From assembly GCF_049701175.1 (NCBI RefSeq), contig NZ_JBNATW010000007.1, positions 27,863 through 91,862 of the forward strand: a stretch of 64,000 nucleotides of DNA, given 5' to 3'. Numbering within the stretch: the stretch's first letter is position 1; each line of letters starts with the position of its first letter. The notes under the pieces were generated by a model. It was not told where the DNA came from, made no database searches, and saw nothing but the letters and a program-made list of their open reading frames with translations. The stretch is from Thermovenabulum sp049701175. Lineage in GTDB: Bacteria; Bacillota; Thermosediminibacteria; Thermosediminibacterales; Thermosediminibacteraceae. Of this stretch, positions 49,509 through 58,880 are shown piece after piece. The translations under genes were made by a program, and so were the position numbers.

Positions 49509-51755
49509 TTGCAAAAGCCGGATAAGAAAAATGATAAAAAAAACGAAAAGAAAAATAAAAATGTAAATCAAAAGAAAAATTATAATACTTCTTTTTCCTT
49601 TGATAAAATTTTATATTTTGGACTTTTAATCCTCGTATTTTACCCACCGTATTTTAGAGGAATGTTTTTCGACAAGGAATTTTTGCCCACCCATGTTTTT
49701 ACGGGAGTCCTCGTTTTTTTATGGGCATTGTCCGGGAGCTTTAACGTCAAAAAAAGCGGGCTTTTCAAGAGCATATCCGATTTTGCAGCCTTAGGTGTGG
49801 TGCTCTCATACCTTTTGTCCCTGTTTGTATCGGTAAACCTTCGCTTTGCATTGGGTGAGCTCTTAAAGTATTTAAACTACTTTTTCGCTTACGCATTAAC
49901 CGTAGACCTTTTAAGGTCTGAAAAAGAGGTAAAAGGCTTTTTGTGGGCTGTTATCCTTTCAGCTCTCGGTGTCTCCATCATAGGCATGGGCGCTGCGGCG
50001 GGAATGATTAACTACAACGGAGCCTTTGTGGGAGGAAGGATAAACTCAAGCCTTCAATACCCCAATACCCTGGCAGCATACCTCACGGCAGCCTTTTTCA
50101 TAGGCCTTGGCATAAAGACCGCATCTAAAAATACGGTTGAAAATATCATCCTTTCAGCCTTAAACTACATATTCCTTGTAACCTTTATATTTACCCTTTC
50201 CCGGGCAGCATGGGTATTATTCCCATTATTTTACCTCATATTCCTCCTTGGGCTTTCAAAGGAAAACAAATCCAAAGGGATATTGTTTTTTGTAGAATCC
50301 TTTATTTCTTCCCTTATAGCTTCAATAGGCCTTGGAAATGCCATTTCTTCGGGAAAAGGGCAAGGGGTTTGGGCCTGGTTTTTCATAGGGCTTTTTGCCT
50401 CTATCGCCTTATCTTACATTAATTATTACTTAATTTACAAAAAGAGCCTATTTATAGATTTTAAAAAGGCGGTGGCCTTTGCCCTGATTTTCGTTATAGT
50501 AATAGGCCTTTCCGTTTACTTAACCGGTGGAGAGATACTGCCCGATGTAATAAAAAGCAGGATAAAGCAGATAGATCCAAATCAGTTAAGCGTTCAGCAG
50601 AGGCTATCATATTACAGGGACGCCCTGAAAATGATAAAAGAAAGACCCCTGCTCGGCTACGGAGGAGGTGGCTGGAAGTCGGCGTATTTTGCCTATCAGT
50701 CCTACAGGTACTTTACCACCGAGGTTCATAGCTTCTTTTTACAGCTTACCGTAGAAACGGGAATAATCGGGCTTTTGATATTTTTAACCTTTTTCTTGAG
50801 CCTGTTTATGTCTACCGTTAAATCCTTAAAAAGCGATGCCTTAACCTTGGAGGAAAAAGCCTATCTTTGGTCTTCCTTTGCAGGGGCAATAGCGCTTCTT
50901 GGCCACAGCGGTGTGGACTTTAACCTTTCCCTCGGAGCGGTTTCCCTGCTGCTATGGGAACTTTTGGGTGCTGCAAGAAACCTTTCCTTCAAAGGTGAGG
51001 GAGAAAAAAGGCAGGGAGAAGCTATTAGCTTTTCAAAGCCAGTTTTTGCTATTGTCGCAGTATTATTCATATTGATTTCCACCACACTTTTTACGGGCTA
51101 CAACTACGGACAGGCGGCAGTAAGAAGCCTTGAACAGGGTGATGGGGCAAAAGCTATAGAATACTTTGAAAAGGCAAAAAAATACGATCCCCTTACCGTT
51201 TCTTTCATCGCAGACCTTTCCCAGATTTACGAGGTCATAGGTGAAAAGCAAAATAATTCAAACATGCTTGAGAAATCCCTGCAGTTAAAAGAAAAGGCAG
51301 CTTCATTAGAACCCTACAACGCAAAATATAAATTGATGCTTGGAGCAGCTTACCTTAAAAGGGGAAGGCTCGATGAGGGTATAAAGGTTTTGGAAGAGGC
51401 GGTAAAGCTAAATCCCTGCAATATAGAGATGTGGCAGGCGCTTTCCGAAGGTTACGAAAAGGTAGCGGAAGTGTATGTAATGAAAGATGATAAAGAAAAG
51501 GCAAAAGGACTTTTGGAAAAATCCAAAACAATTCCGGAAAAAATAAAAGAATTAAACAGGAAAGCCCCCAAAAACGACCCGGCGGTAGTTAAACTCACCG
51601 CTACAAAAGAACTTGCCCTTTATACCTATAAATCGGAAAAGCTATTAAACGAAATGACAAAAGAAAATGTAGTAAAATTAAAAGAAATAGACGATATTTC
51701 AAAAGTGCAGGATTATTATTTAGACCTTGACGAAGACGGAAAAAAGGATTGGTAG
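49509..51755 (+). CDS. Wzy/O-antigen ligase-like protein with TPR repeats
   Basis: The 748-residue membrane protein has a lysine-rich N-terminal tail, about 12 membrane segments, and the Wzy_C core: GGRINSSLQYPNTLAAYLTA, RLSYYRDALKMIKERPLLGY and GGGGWKSAYFAYQSYRYFTT then EVHSFFLQLTVETG. From about residue 560 TPR-like repeats follow (AIEYFEKAKKYDPL, LMLGAAYLKRGRLDEGIKVL). Such proteins polymerise or ligate surface glycans outside the membrane. TTG 49509 follows GGGGG by eight bases; ATG 49494 has no site and overlaps it. It stands apart from the wbp cluster but may serve the same polymer. Confidence 0.85.
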   Translation: MQKPDKKNDKKNEKKNKNVNQKKNYNTSFSFDKILYFGLLILVFYPPYFRGMFFDKEFLPTHVFTGVLVFLWALSGSFNVKKSGLFKSISDFAALGVVLSYLLSLFVSVNLRFALGELLKYLNYFFAYALTVDLLRSEKEVKGFLWAVILSALGVSIIGMGAAAGMINYNGAFVGGRINSSLQYPNTLAAYLTAAFFIGLGIKTASKNTVENIILSALNYIFLVTFIFTLSRAAWVLFPLFYLIFLLGLSKENKSKGILFFVESFISSLIASIGLGNAISSGKGQGVWAWFFIGLFASIALSYINYYLIYKKSLFIDFKKAVAFALIFVIVIGLSVYLTGGEILPDVIKSRIKQIDPNQLSVQQRLSYYRDALKMIKERPLLGYGGGGWKSAYFAYQSYRYFTTEVHSFFLQLTVETGIIGLLIFLTFFLSLFMSTVKSLKSDALTLEEKAYLWSSFAGAIALLGHSGVDFNLSLGAVSLLLWELLGAARNLSFKGEGEKRQGEAISFSKPVFAIVAVLFILISTTLFTGYNYGQAAVRSLEQGDGAKAIEYFEKAKKYDPLTVSFIADLSQIYEVIGEKQNNSNMLEKSLQLKEKAASLEPYNAKYKLMLGAAYLKRGRLDEGIKVLEEAVKLNPCNIEMWQALSEGYEKVAEVYVMKDDKEKAKGLLEKSKTIPEKIKELNRKAPKNDPAVVKLTATKELALYTYKSEKLLNEMTKENVVKLKEIDDISKVQDYYLDLDEDGKKDW

Positions 51756-51763
51756 TGGAAAAT

Positions 51764-51792
51764 AAAAACTTCGGCCAAAAGCCGAAGTTTTT
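51764..51792. terminator. Bidirectional intrinsic terminator
   Basis: AAAAACTTCGGC (51764-51775) pairs with GCCGAAGTTTTT (51781-51792) over a CAAAA loop, between two convergent genes. Confidence 0.92.
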
Positions 51793-52635
51793 TTACACCC
51801 TCTCAGTCCATACTTCATTTTCTTCATAAGTTATCCAGTCGCTGAAGCTTCCAATATACACCCTTGCTTTAATTCCAAGCTCATCTAAGGTAAAATAGTT
51901 AAAAGTAGCATCTATACCCGAGCCGCAGTATAATATGACTTCCTTTTTACCCTTGATGTCTTTAAACCTTTCTTCAAGCTCTTTTAAGTCCTTTAATTCC
52001 CCGTTTTCCTTCAAATTTTCCTTCCAGTAGTAATTTACCGCCTTAGGAATATGGCCTTTTTTAAAATCGATGGGCTCAATTAATCCTTTATATCTATCAG
52101 GCATCCTGGAATCAACTATAGCTGCATCTTCTCTTCCAATAGCCGCCCTTACGTCATTTACATCCGCCACCAATTCCAAATGAAATTCGGTGGAAAAGTC
52201 TGATACATCCTTATGTGCATTTTCACCGCTTCCTTTTTCCAAAGTATATCCTTTATCCATCCATCTTTTTATACCGCCGTCGAGGATAAAATTTTTTTCA
52301 TGACCTATGAGCCTGAGCATAAAGCAAAACCTTGCTGCGGACGCAATTTTTTGCTCATCATAAGCCACAACAATGGTATCCTTACCGATTCCTAAGCTCT
52401 TAACCCATTCTTCAAATTCCTTCAAATCCGGTAAAGGATGCCTTCCTCCGTGTTTTCCTTTGGGCCCGGATAAATACCTCTCTAAATCGACAAAAACAGC
52501 ATTTTTAATATGACCATCTTCATACGCCTTTCTCCCGTATTCTCTGTCGAAAAGGTCGCTCCTAGCATCAAAAATCTTTACATTCTCGTTATTTAGATTT
52601 TCGTAAAGCCAATCGGCAGAAACAAAGTTTTTCAT
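51793..52635 (-). CDS. sseA: Rhodanese-type thiosulfate/mercaptopyruvate sulfurtransferase
   Basis: The 280-residue protein has two rhodanese domains. The C-terminal one carries the active-site loop VILYCGSGIDATFN, with the persulfide-forming Cys; the N-terminal one has VFVDLERYLSGPKGKHGGRH and VVAYDEQ with no Cys. The CGSG start is that of mercaptopyruvate/thiosulfate sulfurtransferases, but IDA instead of VTA follows. ATG follows GGAGGGAC. Single gene. Confidence 0.92.
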   Translation of the reverse strand: MKNFVSADWLYENLNNENVKIFDARSDLFDREYGRKAYEDGHIKNAVFVDLERYLSGPKGKHGGRHPLPDLKEFEEWVKSLGIGKDTIVVAYDEQKIASAARFCFMLRLIGHEKNFILDGGIKRWMDKGYTLEKGSGENAHKDVSDFSTEFHLELVADVNDVRAAIGREDAAIVDSRMPDRYKGLIEPIDFKKGHIPKAVNYYWKENLKENGELKDLKELEERFKDIKGKKEVILYCGSGIDATFNYFTLDELGIKARVYIGSFSDWITYEENEVWTERV

Positions 52636-52784
52636 GAAAGTCCCTCCTGAAATTATTATTAATTTTTAGCAAGTTGAAATATAATCTAAATATCATCTAA
52701 TTTTGCCACAATCTTTTTGAATAAATTTGAACTTTTCATAACAATCTAAACAAACTAAAATTAAAATTGATGGAGTGAATTTTT

Positions 52785-53040
52785 ATGAATGAAAGGTGCG
52801 TGCAGCTTCTTACAAAATTAATTTTATCAGAAAAACCGGTAAAAATTGATGAATTAGCAAAAAATTTTAATGTTAGTCCGAGGACAATACGATATGATCT
52901 TGACAAAATTGATGAATTTTTAAAGGGAAATAAACTGCCGCCATTAATTAGAAAACCTAATAAAGGAGTTTTTTTGGAGAATCAAAGGAAGTTAAAAGAA
53001 AAGTAATATCGTTGTTAAAAGGGGAAAAAGTTATTCAGCA
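52785..53040 (+). pseudogene. BglG/MtlR-type regulator, N-terminal fragment
   Basis: The 73 residues from ATG 52785 are the N-terminal HTH of a PTS-linked transcription activator: ILSEKPVKIDELAKNFNVSP then RTIRYDLDKIDEFL, and LIRKPNKGVFL. The frame ends at TAA 53004-53006, but a one-base shift in the preceding A run continues as VISLLKGEKVIQQRSIE to about 53040, so the gene is frameshifted as well as truncated. PRD and EIIB-like domains are missing. It directly abuts a 5'-truncated transketolase. Confidence 0.75.
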
Positions 53041-53591
53041 GAGAAGTATTGAAAACCTATAAAAAATTGAACAGCATTTTACAGGGCCATCCTGACAGAA
53101 AGAAGACACCGGGAGTAGATATGAGTACGGGCTCGCTGGGCCAGGGACTTTCTGTTGCAGCAGGATGTGCTCTGGCGGATAAAATAAAAGGAAGCCCTTA
53201 TAAAACCTACGTAATATTGGGAGATGGGGAAATTCAAGAAGGGCAGGTGTGGGAGGCTGCTTTCTTTGCATCCAAGCAAAAATTAGATAATTTATGTGCT
53301 TTCATAGATTATAACGGGCTACAGCTGACATCTTCTGTTAAAGATGTTTTCGGAAAGCGGGATTTGGCTTCAATCTGGAGAGATTTGGGCTGGCATTGTG
53401 TGGAAATAGACGGACATAATTTTGAAGAAATCGACTCGGCTGTGCAACTTCAAGTTACAAAACCCAAAATGATAATCGCCCATACAATAAAGGGTAAAGG
53501 TGTTTCGTTTATGGAAAATAAAATTGAATGGCATTCCCAAAAGATTTCTCAGCAAGATTTTGAAAGGGCCATGATGGAACTTGGCCAATGA
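53041..53591 (+). pseudogene. Transketolase N-terminal subunit, 5'-truncated
   Basis: Homology begins around REVLKTYKKLNSILQGHPDR and runs through MSTGSLGQGLSVAAGCALAD, GDGEIQEGQVWEAAFFAS and AHTIKGKGVSF to a normal C-terminus. About 95 N-terminal residues of this roughly 275-residue subunit type, including the first thiamine-diphosphate contacts, are missing. The possible TTG 53049 start has no ribosome site of its own. A deletion has fused it to the regulator fragment. Split transketolases need both subunits, so the enzyme here should be inactive. Confidence 0.85.
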
Positions 53592-53613
53592 AAAATTAAG
53601 AGGTGGTACTTGT

Positions 53614-54528
53614 ATGGAAGAAATCAGGGATGTATTTGGGAGAAAGATCTTAGAAATCGGAGAAAAGGATAATAGGGTTGTGGTTTTAGATGCGGATGTA
53701 GGAAGCTCGACAAGGGCATCCATGTTTTCTAAAATACCGGAAAGATTCGTACAATGCGGAATAGCGGAACAGAATATGGTGGGGATAAGTGCGGGGCTGG
53801 CACTTAAAGGTTTTATTCCGGTAGCCGTTTCCTTTTCGACATTCATAGCAGGCCGGTGTTACGATCAGATAAGAGTATCTATTGCCTATCCCAATCTGAA
53901 CGTGAAACTGGTTGGAAGCCATGCGGGATTAACCCCAGGGCCGGATGGCCCTACGCATCAGGCCATCGATGATATAGCTCTTATGCGGGCTTTGCCAAAT
54001 ATGATGGTGCTGGAGCCCGCGGATAGAATTGAAATGGAAATGGTAGTTGAGGAAGCTATAAAACATCGGGGGCCGGTCTACATAAGAATTAACAGGGGAA
54101 GCTCTGCGGATGTTTATACATCAATTACTCCTAAATTTAAAAAGATTAATATACTTAAAGAAGGAAAAGATATTGCGATAATAGCATCCGGATTTATGGT
54201 ACAAAAGGCACTGCTTGCCGCCGATATGCTTAAATCTGAAGGGTTAGATGTGCTGGTAGCCGGTGTGCACTGTATAAAGCCCCTTGATGCAGAGACCCTT
54301 TTAAATATTGCTAATAAGGTAAGATTCATTATCACAGTGGAAAATCACAGCATTATAGGAGGCCTCGGCTCGGCGGTATCCGAGATACTTTCCGAAATGC
54401 ATCCGCTTCCAGTATTTAAAATGGGTATAAAGGATACTTTTGCAGAATCGGCGAATACAGAAGAACTCTTTGAAAAATACGGGCTAACAGAATTTGAAAT
54501 CGTAAAAGTGGTAAAGAAAAATATGTGA
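53614..54528 (+). CDS. Transketolase C-terminal subunit
   Basis: The 304-residue subunit carries the pyrimidine-binding and C-terminal transketolase domains: VVVLDADVGSSTRASMFSK, FVQCGIAEQNMVGISAGLAL, VGSHAGLTPGPDGPTHQAID, and the catalytic Glu in IAEQN. It interconverts sugar phosphates with the N-terminal subunit. Start ATG 53614 (MEEIRDVF) follows AGAGGTGG; the frame is open from 53581 but without a site. It appears intact although its partner gene is truncated. Confidence 0.93.
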   Translation: MEEIRDVFGRKILEIGEKDNRVVVLDADVGSSTRASMFSKIPERFVQCGIAEQNMVGISAGLALKGFIPVAVSFSTFIAGRCYDQIRVSIAYPNLNVKLVGSHAGLTPGPDGPTHQAIDDIALMRALPNMMVLEPADRIEMEMVVEEAIKHRGPVYIRINRGSSADVYTSITPKFKKINILKEGKDIAIIASGFMVQKALLAADMLKSEGLDVLVAGVHCIKPLDAETLLNIANKVRFIITVENHSIIGGLGSAVSEILSEMHPLPVFKMGIKDTFAESANTEELFEKYGLTEFEIVKVVKKNM

Positions 54529-54571
54529 AAAAACAACATTCTGTATCTCCTATAAAAAAAATAGAAAATTG

Positions 54572-54600
54572 TTGAATAATCACATATAAAATTTTATAAT
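54572..54600 (+). promoter_or_regulatory. Strong sigma-A promoter of a structured RNA
   Basis: TTGAAT (54572-54577), exactly 17 bases, then consensus TATAAT (54595-54600). It points into a region without open reading frames. Confidence 0.8.
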
Positions 54601-54606
54601 AAAAAC

Positions 54607-54847
54607 AGTGGTGTGGGAGAATTTGCCTCCGTTTCCCGGTCTTTGACGCCGGATTATGTTATTACAACTCGTAGTAATGATAATAGAGCTAACGAAGAAA
54701 AAAAAATAAGCCTTAGACAAGGCATAAATAAAAAGTAGAATTATCCGCACAACCTATACCAACGTCAAAACCGGGAATCGGAAAAAAATTCATTTAACCA
54801 CGCCATCGTTACTCTCCGGTATTGGCCGATACTGGAGAGTAACTTTT
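54607..54847 (+). ncRNA. Structured noncoding RNA of about 240 nt, possibly raiA-type
   Basis: A terminal helix TGGTGTGG (54609-54616)/CCACGCCA (54798-54805) closes the element. Inside, TTCCCGGT and TTGACG (54633-54648) pair with CGTCAA and ACCGGGAA (54763-54777), while CCGG (54637-54640 region) can alternatively pair with the CCGG at 54649-54652. A local hairpin TTATTAC/GTAGTAA also forms. An intrinsic terminator GTTACTCTCC/GGAGAGTAAC (54808-54843) with T tract follows. Size, closing helix and orphan intergenic setting fit the raiA RNA class of Firmicutes, but I cannot confirm the family by eye. The rest of the 54529-54983 gap holds a GTTACTAAC half-site (54953). Confidence 0.75.
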
Positions 54848-54983
54848 ATTGCAAATATTTTATATGCTCCTACAAAAATTATATACTATCTAATAAAATA
54901 TTATACCAAAAGTAGTAAAAAAACAAGTAATTTATTTTTGACAATAACGCTGGTTACTAACTTTAATGACATAGACTTACACT

Positions 54984-55886
54984 TCATTTTAATGCTTCAT
55001 TCTTTTTTACTCCCGTACTATCCCAGTACTCAACAAAAAATACAGCAAAAAATCCGAGCATAATACCCAAAACTATGGAAAGAGCGATGTTTAGAGCTTT
55101 TTTCGGAGATACCGGTTCTTCTGGAAGTAAAGCTTCCTGGAGTATCGTAATCTTTTGGCTTCCTATTCCGCTTTCCTGGATTAGTTCCAACAGATGGTAC
55201 TTTGTCTCAAATGCATCCTTTATCTTTTCAAGTTTTTCCTTTGACTTGGGATTATCGGTATTTTTTATCTTTTGATCCTGCAATTTTATTAGATTTTGAA
55301 CGGTATTTAAAATGGAATCGGTATAATCCTTGTTTTTTTCTACTATGTAATCCTTTAAATTTTTTGCTAAGCTGTTTGACAAATCTTTTGCAACCACGGG
55401 ATCATTATCTTTTACTTTAATAGAAATTATACTGGTATCCTTTATTATTTCCGCGCTGATTTTTTCTTTCATGGTTTTATAGGAATATATTTTTGGGTCA
55501 AGCTTTAATTCGTTTATTGTTTTTTCAATAACAACGGGATTTAATATTTCTTCCTTAATGTTATTTACAGAGGAATAAGGGTAAGAGATTAATGATGAAA
55601 GCATTGCGGTAACGTCTTTATCGATTTGGTCGGTTTCAAAGAGAAAATTGGAATTATTATCGGTTTTTTCATTTAAAAGCACCGAACTGGTATTGCTGCC
55701 GAGAAAACCCACTACAGGGTATATCCCTGAAACATTTATCTTACATTCTGCTTCATAGGTAGGCTTGATGATAAAAAAGCTTAAAACTATAGAGGCGATA
55801 AGACACACTGTGACAAAGGATAATAAAACTTTTTTCCGCTTTAATATGATTTCAATGAGTTCTCGTAAAGTTATTTCTTCTTCCAC
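54984..55886 (-). CDS. Wzz-type polysaccharide chain-length/co-polymerase protein
   Basis: The 300-residue protein has membrane segments near residues 20-42 and 265-285 with a large external domain between, and PxxPxxP-like PEEPVSPKKALN before the second segment, all typical of Wzz/YveK modulators. They control surface polysaccharide length and often work with a tyrosine kinase, none of which is visible here. Start GTG 55886 (VEEEITLREL) follows GGGAGGG; the upstream frame extension has no site. It is divergent from the sugar transferase gene. Confidence 0.9.
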   Translation of the reverse strand: MEEEITLRELIEIILKRKKVLLSFVTVCLIASIVLSFFIIKPTYEAECKINVSGIYPVVGFLGSNTSSVLLNEKTDNNSNFLFETDQIDKDVTAMLSSLISYPYSSVNNIKEEILNPVVIEKTINELKLDPKIYSYKTMKEKISAEIIKDTSIISIKVKDNDPVVAKDLSNSLAKNLKDYIVEKNKDYTDSILNTVQNLIKLQDQKIKNTDNPKSKEKLEKIKDAFETKYHLLELIQESGIGSQKITILQEALLPEEPVSPKKALNIALSIVLGIMLGFFAVFFVEYWDSTGVKKNEALK

Positions 55887-56151
55887 GGTTATTGTCCCTC
55901 CCAAAATAAATGAAATAATTAGCAATTAGTAACAACAAATAAAATTTTAACATAAAGTCCTTAAAATTTCATTAATTTCTAAGTAGGAAAATTTATATTT
56001 TTGCAATAAAATGATAGGAGAAGGTTATAAGGAAAAAATCGGCGAAAAACGGTAAAAAATGTAAAAATAAAGAAGGAAAATAGGAAGTTATGTCGTATAA
56101 TTAATAAACGAATTGTTTTTTTCAAATAAACAAAATTATGGAGATGTTTTT

Positions 56152-57540
56152 ATGAGTAAATCTTTGGTAAGAAAAATAATATATTATTTAAATGTTATTT
56201 TGGATATTACCCTAATTTTTTCAAGTTACATAATAATATTTTCTCTATTCAAATATAAATTTACGATAGTAAACTACTCCGCATTCCTTAAAGTAATTCC
56301 CGTAATATTAATTTCAGGATTTGCCATTTTCTACACTTACGACCTATTTAATTTGGAAAGAAAAAAGGGGATAGAGGTTTTTGTATCCCTTTTCATATCC
56401 CTTATTATAGTGAACATCGTAGGCATGGCTTCGAGCTACTTTTTGCACGCTTTTGCTTTCCCGAGGAGCGTATTTGCCTTTGGCTTTTTACTCCAGCTTT
56501 TTACAATATTTGTAGAAAAAGTAATCATTCAGCGGATATTGAAAAAATTAAACGGTTCGGAAAAAGCAATAATTTTAAGCAAAGAAGAGGAAGCTAAAAA
56601 ACTATTGAATAGTTTACTAAAAATCGACGAAAGCTGGATAGATTGCAGGTACGCTGCAACTGGCGGTAATATTGGGCCAATTTCGGACTTAATAAAAGAT
56701 GCTGATGCTATATTGATGGATTCAAGAAATATGTTTAATTATAGAGAAGAAATAACGAAAGCCGTATTTGAAGGCAAAAAAATAATAGTAATACCGGGTA
56801 TATATGAGCTTTTGCTGTCAAAGAGTAAAATAACCAACTACGACGATGTAATAACCTTTGAAATTCCCGGATGGAATATGTCCAATGGAATGAAGATTGT
56901 AAAGCGTTTTATAGATATTTTGTCGTCAATTTCGATATTGATAATAACCTCACCTTTAATTCTTTTATCCGCAGTGGCTATAAAACTTACATCCGAAGGG
57001 CCTGTTTTATTCGTCCAGGAAAGGGTAGGGGAAAAGGGCAGGGTCTTTAAGCTTTACAAATTCAGGACCATGATAAAGGATGCAGAAAAATACACCGGGC
57101 CCGTAATAGCAAAGGCGGATGACCCGAGAATTACGAAGGTAGGGAAAATACTTCGTGCCTTGAGGATAGACGAGCTCCCCCAGCTTATAAATGTGTTAAA
57201 AGGGGACATGAGCCTCATAGGCCCAAGACCCGAAAGGCCCGAGTTCGTAGAAAAATTTTCAAAAGAAAATCCCTTCTATAAATACAGGCACTTATTGAAA
57301 CCCGGGATAACCGGCCTTGCGCAGGTTTTGGGAAATTACGATACGGAGTTTGAAAACAAATTGAGGCTTGATTTGTATTACATTTTAAATTATTCGTTAA
57401 TGCTTGATTTGAAGATAATATTTCTCACCATTAAAACCATTCTCTTAGGTGAGGGAGTTGTAAAGAAAGAAGTTAAAGATATAGAGAAAAAGTTAAACGA
57501 AATAATGATTTCCTATGAAGCGGCAAGCTATAAGGATTGA
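56152..57540 (+). CDS. Undecaprenyl-phosphate sugar-1-phosphate transferase
   Basis: This polyprenyl sugar transferase (462 residues) starts repeat-unit synthesis by loading a sugar-1-phosphate on the lipid carrier. Four to five N-terminal membrane segments, a CoA-binding-like middle (about 130-230) and the catalytic domain follow: KRFIDILSSISILIITSPLI, FVQERVGEKGRVFKLYKFRT, LRIDELPQLINVLKGDMSL and IGPRPERPEFVEKF. ATG 56152 follows GGAGATG; ATG 56113 has no site. It heads the polysaccharide locus. After it, 57541-57760 contains an orphan AGGAGG and no gene. Confidence 0.92.
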   Translation: MSKSLVRKIIYYLNVILDITLIFSSYIIIFSLFKYKFTIVNYSAFLKVIPVILISGFAIFYTYDLFNLERKKGIEVFVSLFISLIIVNIVGMASSYFLHAFAFPRSVFAFGFLLQLFTIFVEKVIIQRILKKLNGSEKAIILSKEEEAKKLLNSLLKIDESWIDCRYAATGGNIGPISDLIKDADAILMDSRNMFNYREEITKAVFEGKKIIVIPGIYELLLSKSKITNYDDVITFEIPGWNMSNGMKIVKRFIDILSSISILIITSPLILLSAVAIKLTSEGPVLFVQERVGEKGRVFKLYKFRTMIKDAEKYTGPVIAKADDPRITKVGKILRALRIDELPQLINVLKGDMSLIGPRPERPEFVEKFSKENPFYKYRHLLKPGITGLAQVLGNYDTEFENKLRLDLYYILNYSLMLDLKIIFLTIKTILLGEGVVKKEVKDIEKKLNEIMISYEAASYKD

Positions 57541-57760
57541 GAGGAGGAAAAAATTTCTTCTTTTATATAAAGACATCTAAAAATTGAAAAATAAAATGAC
57601 TTGAAGGAATATTTAAATTAGAACTATGGAAGGTTATATCTTTTATTTTTTGTGATAAAAAGATTAATTATACAAAATAATAATTTAGTATAATTGGGTG
57701 GGTAAGGGGGATTTTTTTATTTTAAGGGAAATCAAAATTTCTCTAGAGAGGGTTTTAAGT

Positions 57761-58876
57761 ATGCAGATAGAATTAATTAATTTAAAACGACAGTATAAAA
57801 ATTTAAAAAACGAAATAGATAAGGCAATAGAAAAAGTTTTAGAAAATGGTCAATATATCCTAGGTCCTGAAGTAAAAGCTTTTGAAAAAGAAATAGCAGA
57901 ATATTTAGGTGTAAGATACGCAATAGGTGTAGCAAATGGGACAGATGCATTAGTACTTTCACTAAGAGCTCTTAATATAGGTTCTGGAGATGAAGTAATA
58001 ACGACCCCTTTTACTTTTTTTGCAACAGCAGAGGCGGTTTCTCAGGTAGGTGCTACACCGGTTTTTGTTGATATAGATCCAGATACCTACAATATAAACC
58101 CTGATTTAATAGAAGAAAAAATTACTGAAAGAACAAAAGCCATCTTGCCAGTGCATATTTTTGGACAACCCTGTGATATGGACAAAATCATGGAAACTGC
58201 CAAAAAACACAATTTATACTTAGTTGAAGATGCATGCCAAGCAATAGGAGCAGAGTATAAAGGCCAAAAAGTAGGCACTTTTGGAGATGTCGCCTGCTTC
58301 TCATTCTTTCCTACAAAAAATTTAGGCGGTTATGGCGATGGAGGAATGGTGGTAACTAATAATCCAGAAATAGCTGAAAAAGTAGAAATGCTCAGAAAAC
58401 ATGGCAGTAAAAAGAAATATTATAACGAAGAAATTGGATATAACAGTAGACTCGATGAACTGCAGGCGGCGATTTTAAGAGTAAAATTAAAATATCTTGA
58501 TATGTGGAATAATCAAAGAATTAGTGTAGCTAATAAATATAACGAACTATTAAAAGATTTATCAGATGTTATAAAAACTCCATATAAACTGCCAGAAGCC
58601 AAACACATATATCATTTATACTGCATCCAAAGTGAAAAAAGAGAATTTTTAATGGAAAAATTAAAAGAAAAAGGCATTGCAACAGGGATATACTATCCTG
58701 TGCCTTTACATCTTCAAAAAGCTTACATTAATTTGGGCTACAAAGAAGGCGACTTACCAGTTGCTGAAGAAGTATGTAGAGAAATTTTTGCTATACCGAT
58801 GTATCCTGAAATTACTGATGAAGAGATTAACTATATCAGTGAAGCACTGCACAAAATTGTAAACGAAGGAGATTGA
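57761..58876 (+). CDS. wbpE: PLP-dependent sugar aminotransferase (WbpE-like)
   Basis: The 371-residue DegT/DnrJ/EryC1 aminotransferase begins MQIELINLKRQYKNLKNEID; PLP site segments are GVANGTDALVLSLRAL, VEDACQAIGAEYKG and the Schiff-base Lys in FSFFPTKNLGGYGDGG. In the UDP-ManNAc(3NAc)A pathway WbpE aminates the 3-keto sugar made by WbpB. ATG 57761 follows GAGAGGG by eight bases. Neighbouring wbpA, B, D and I homologues support the assignment. Arginine codons are nearly all AGA here, unlike upstream genes rich in AGG. Confidence 0.9.
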   Translation: MQIELINLKRQYKNLKNEIDKAIEKVLENGQYILGPEVKAFEKEIAEYLGVRYAIGVANGTDALVLSLRALNIGSGDEVITTPFTFFATAEAVSQVGATPVFVDIDPDTYNINPDLIEEKITERTKAILPVHIFGQPCDMDKIMETAKKHNLYLVEDACQAIGAEYKGQKVGTFGDVACFSFFPTKNLGGYGDGGMVVTNNPEIAEKVEMLRKHGSKKKYYNEEIGYNSRLDELQAAILRVKLKYLDMWNNQRISVANKYNELLKDLSDVIKTPYKLPEAKHIYHLYCIQSEKREFLMEKLKEKGIATGIYYPVPLHLQKAYINLGYKEGDLPVAEEVCREIFAIPMYPEITDEEINYISEALHKIVNEGD

Positions 58877-58880
58877 GATT

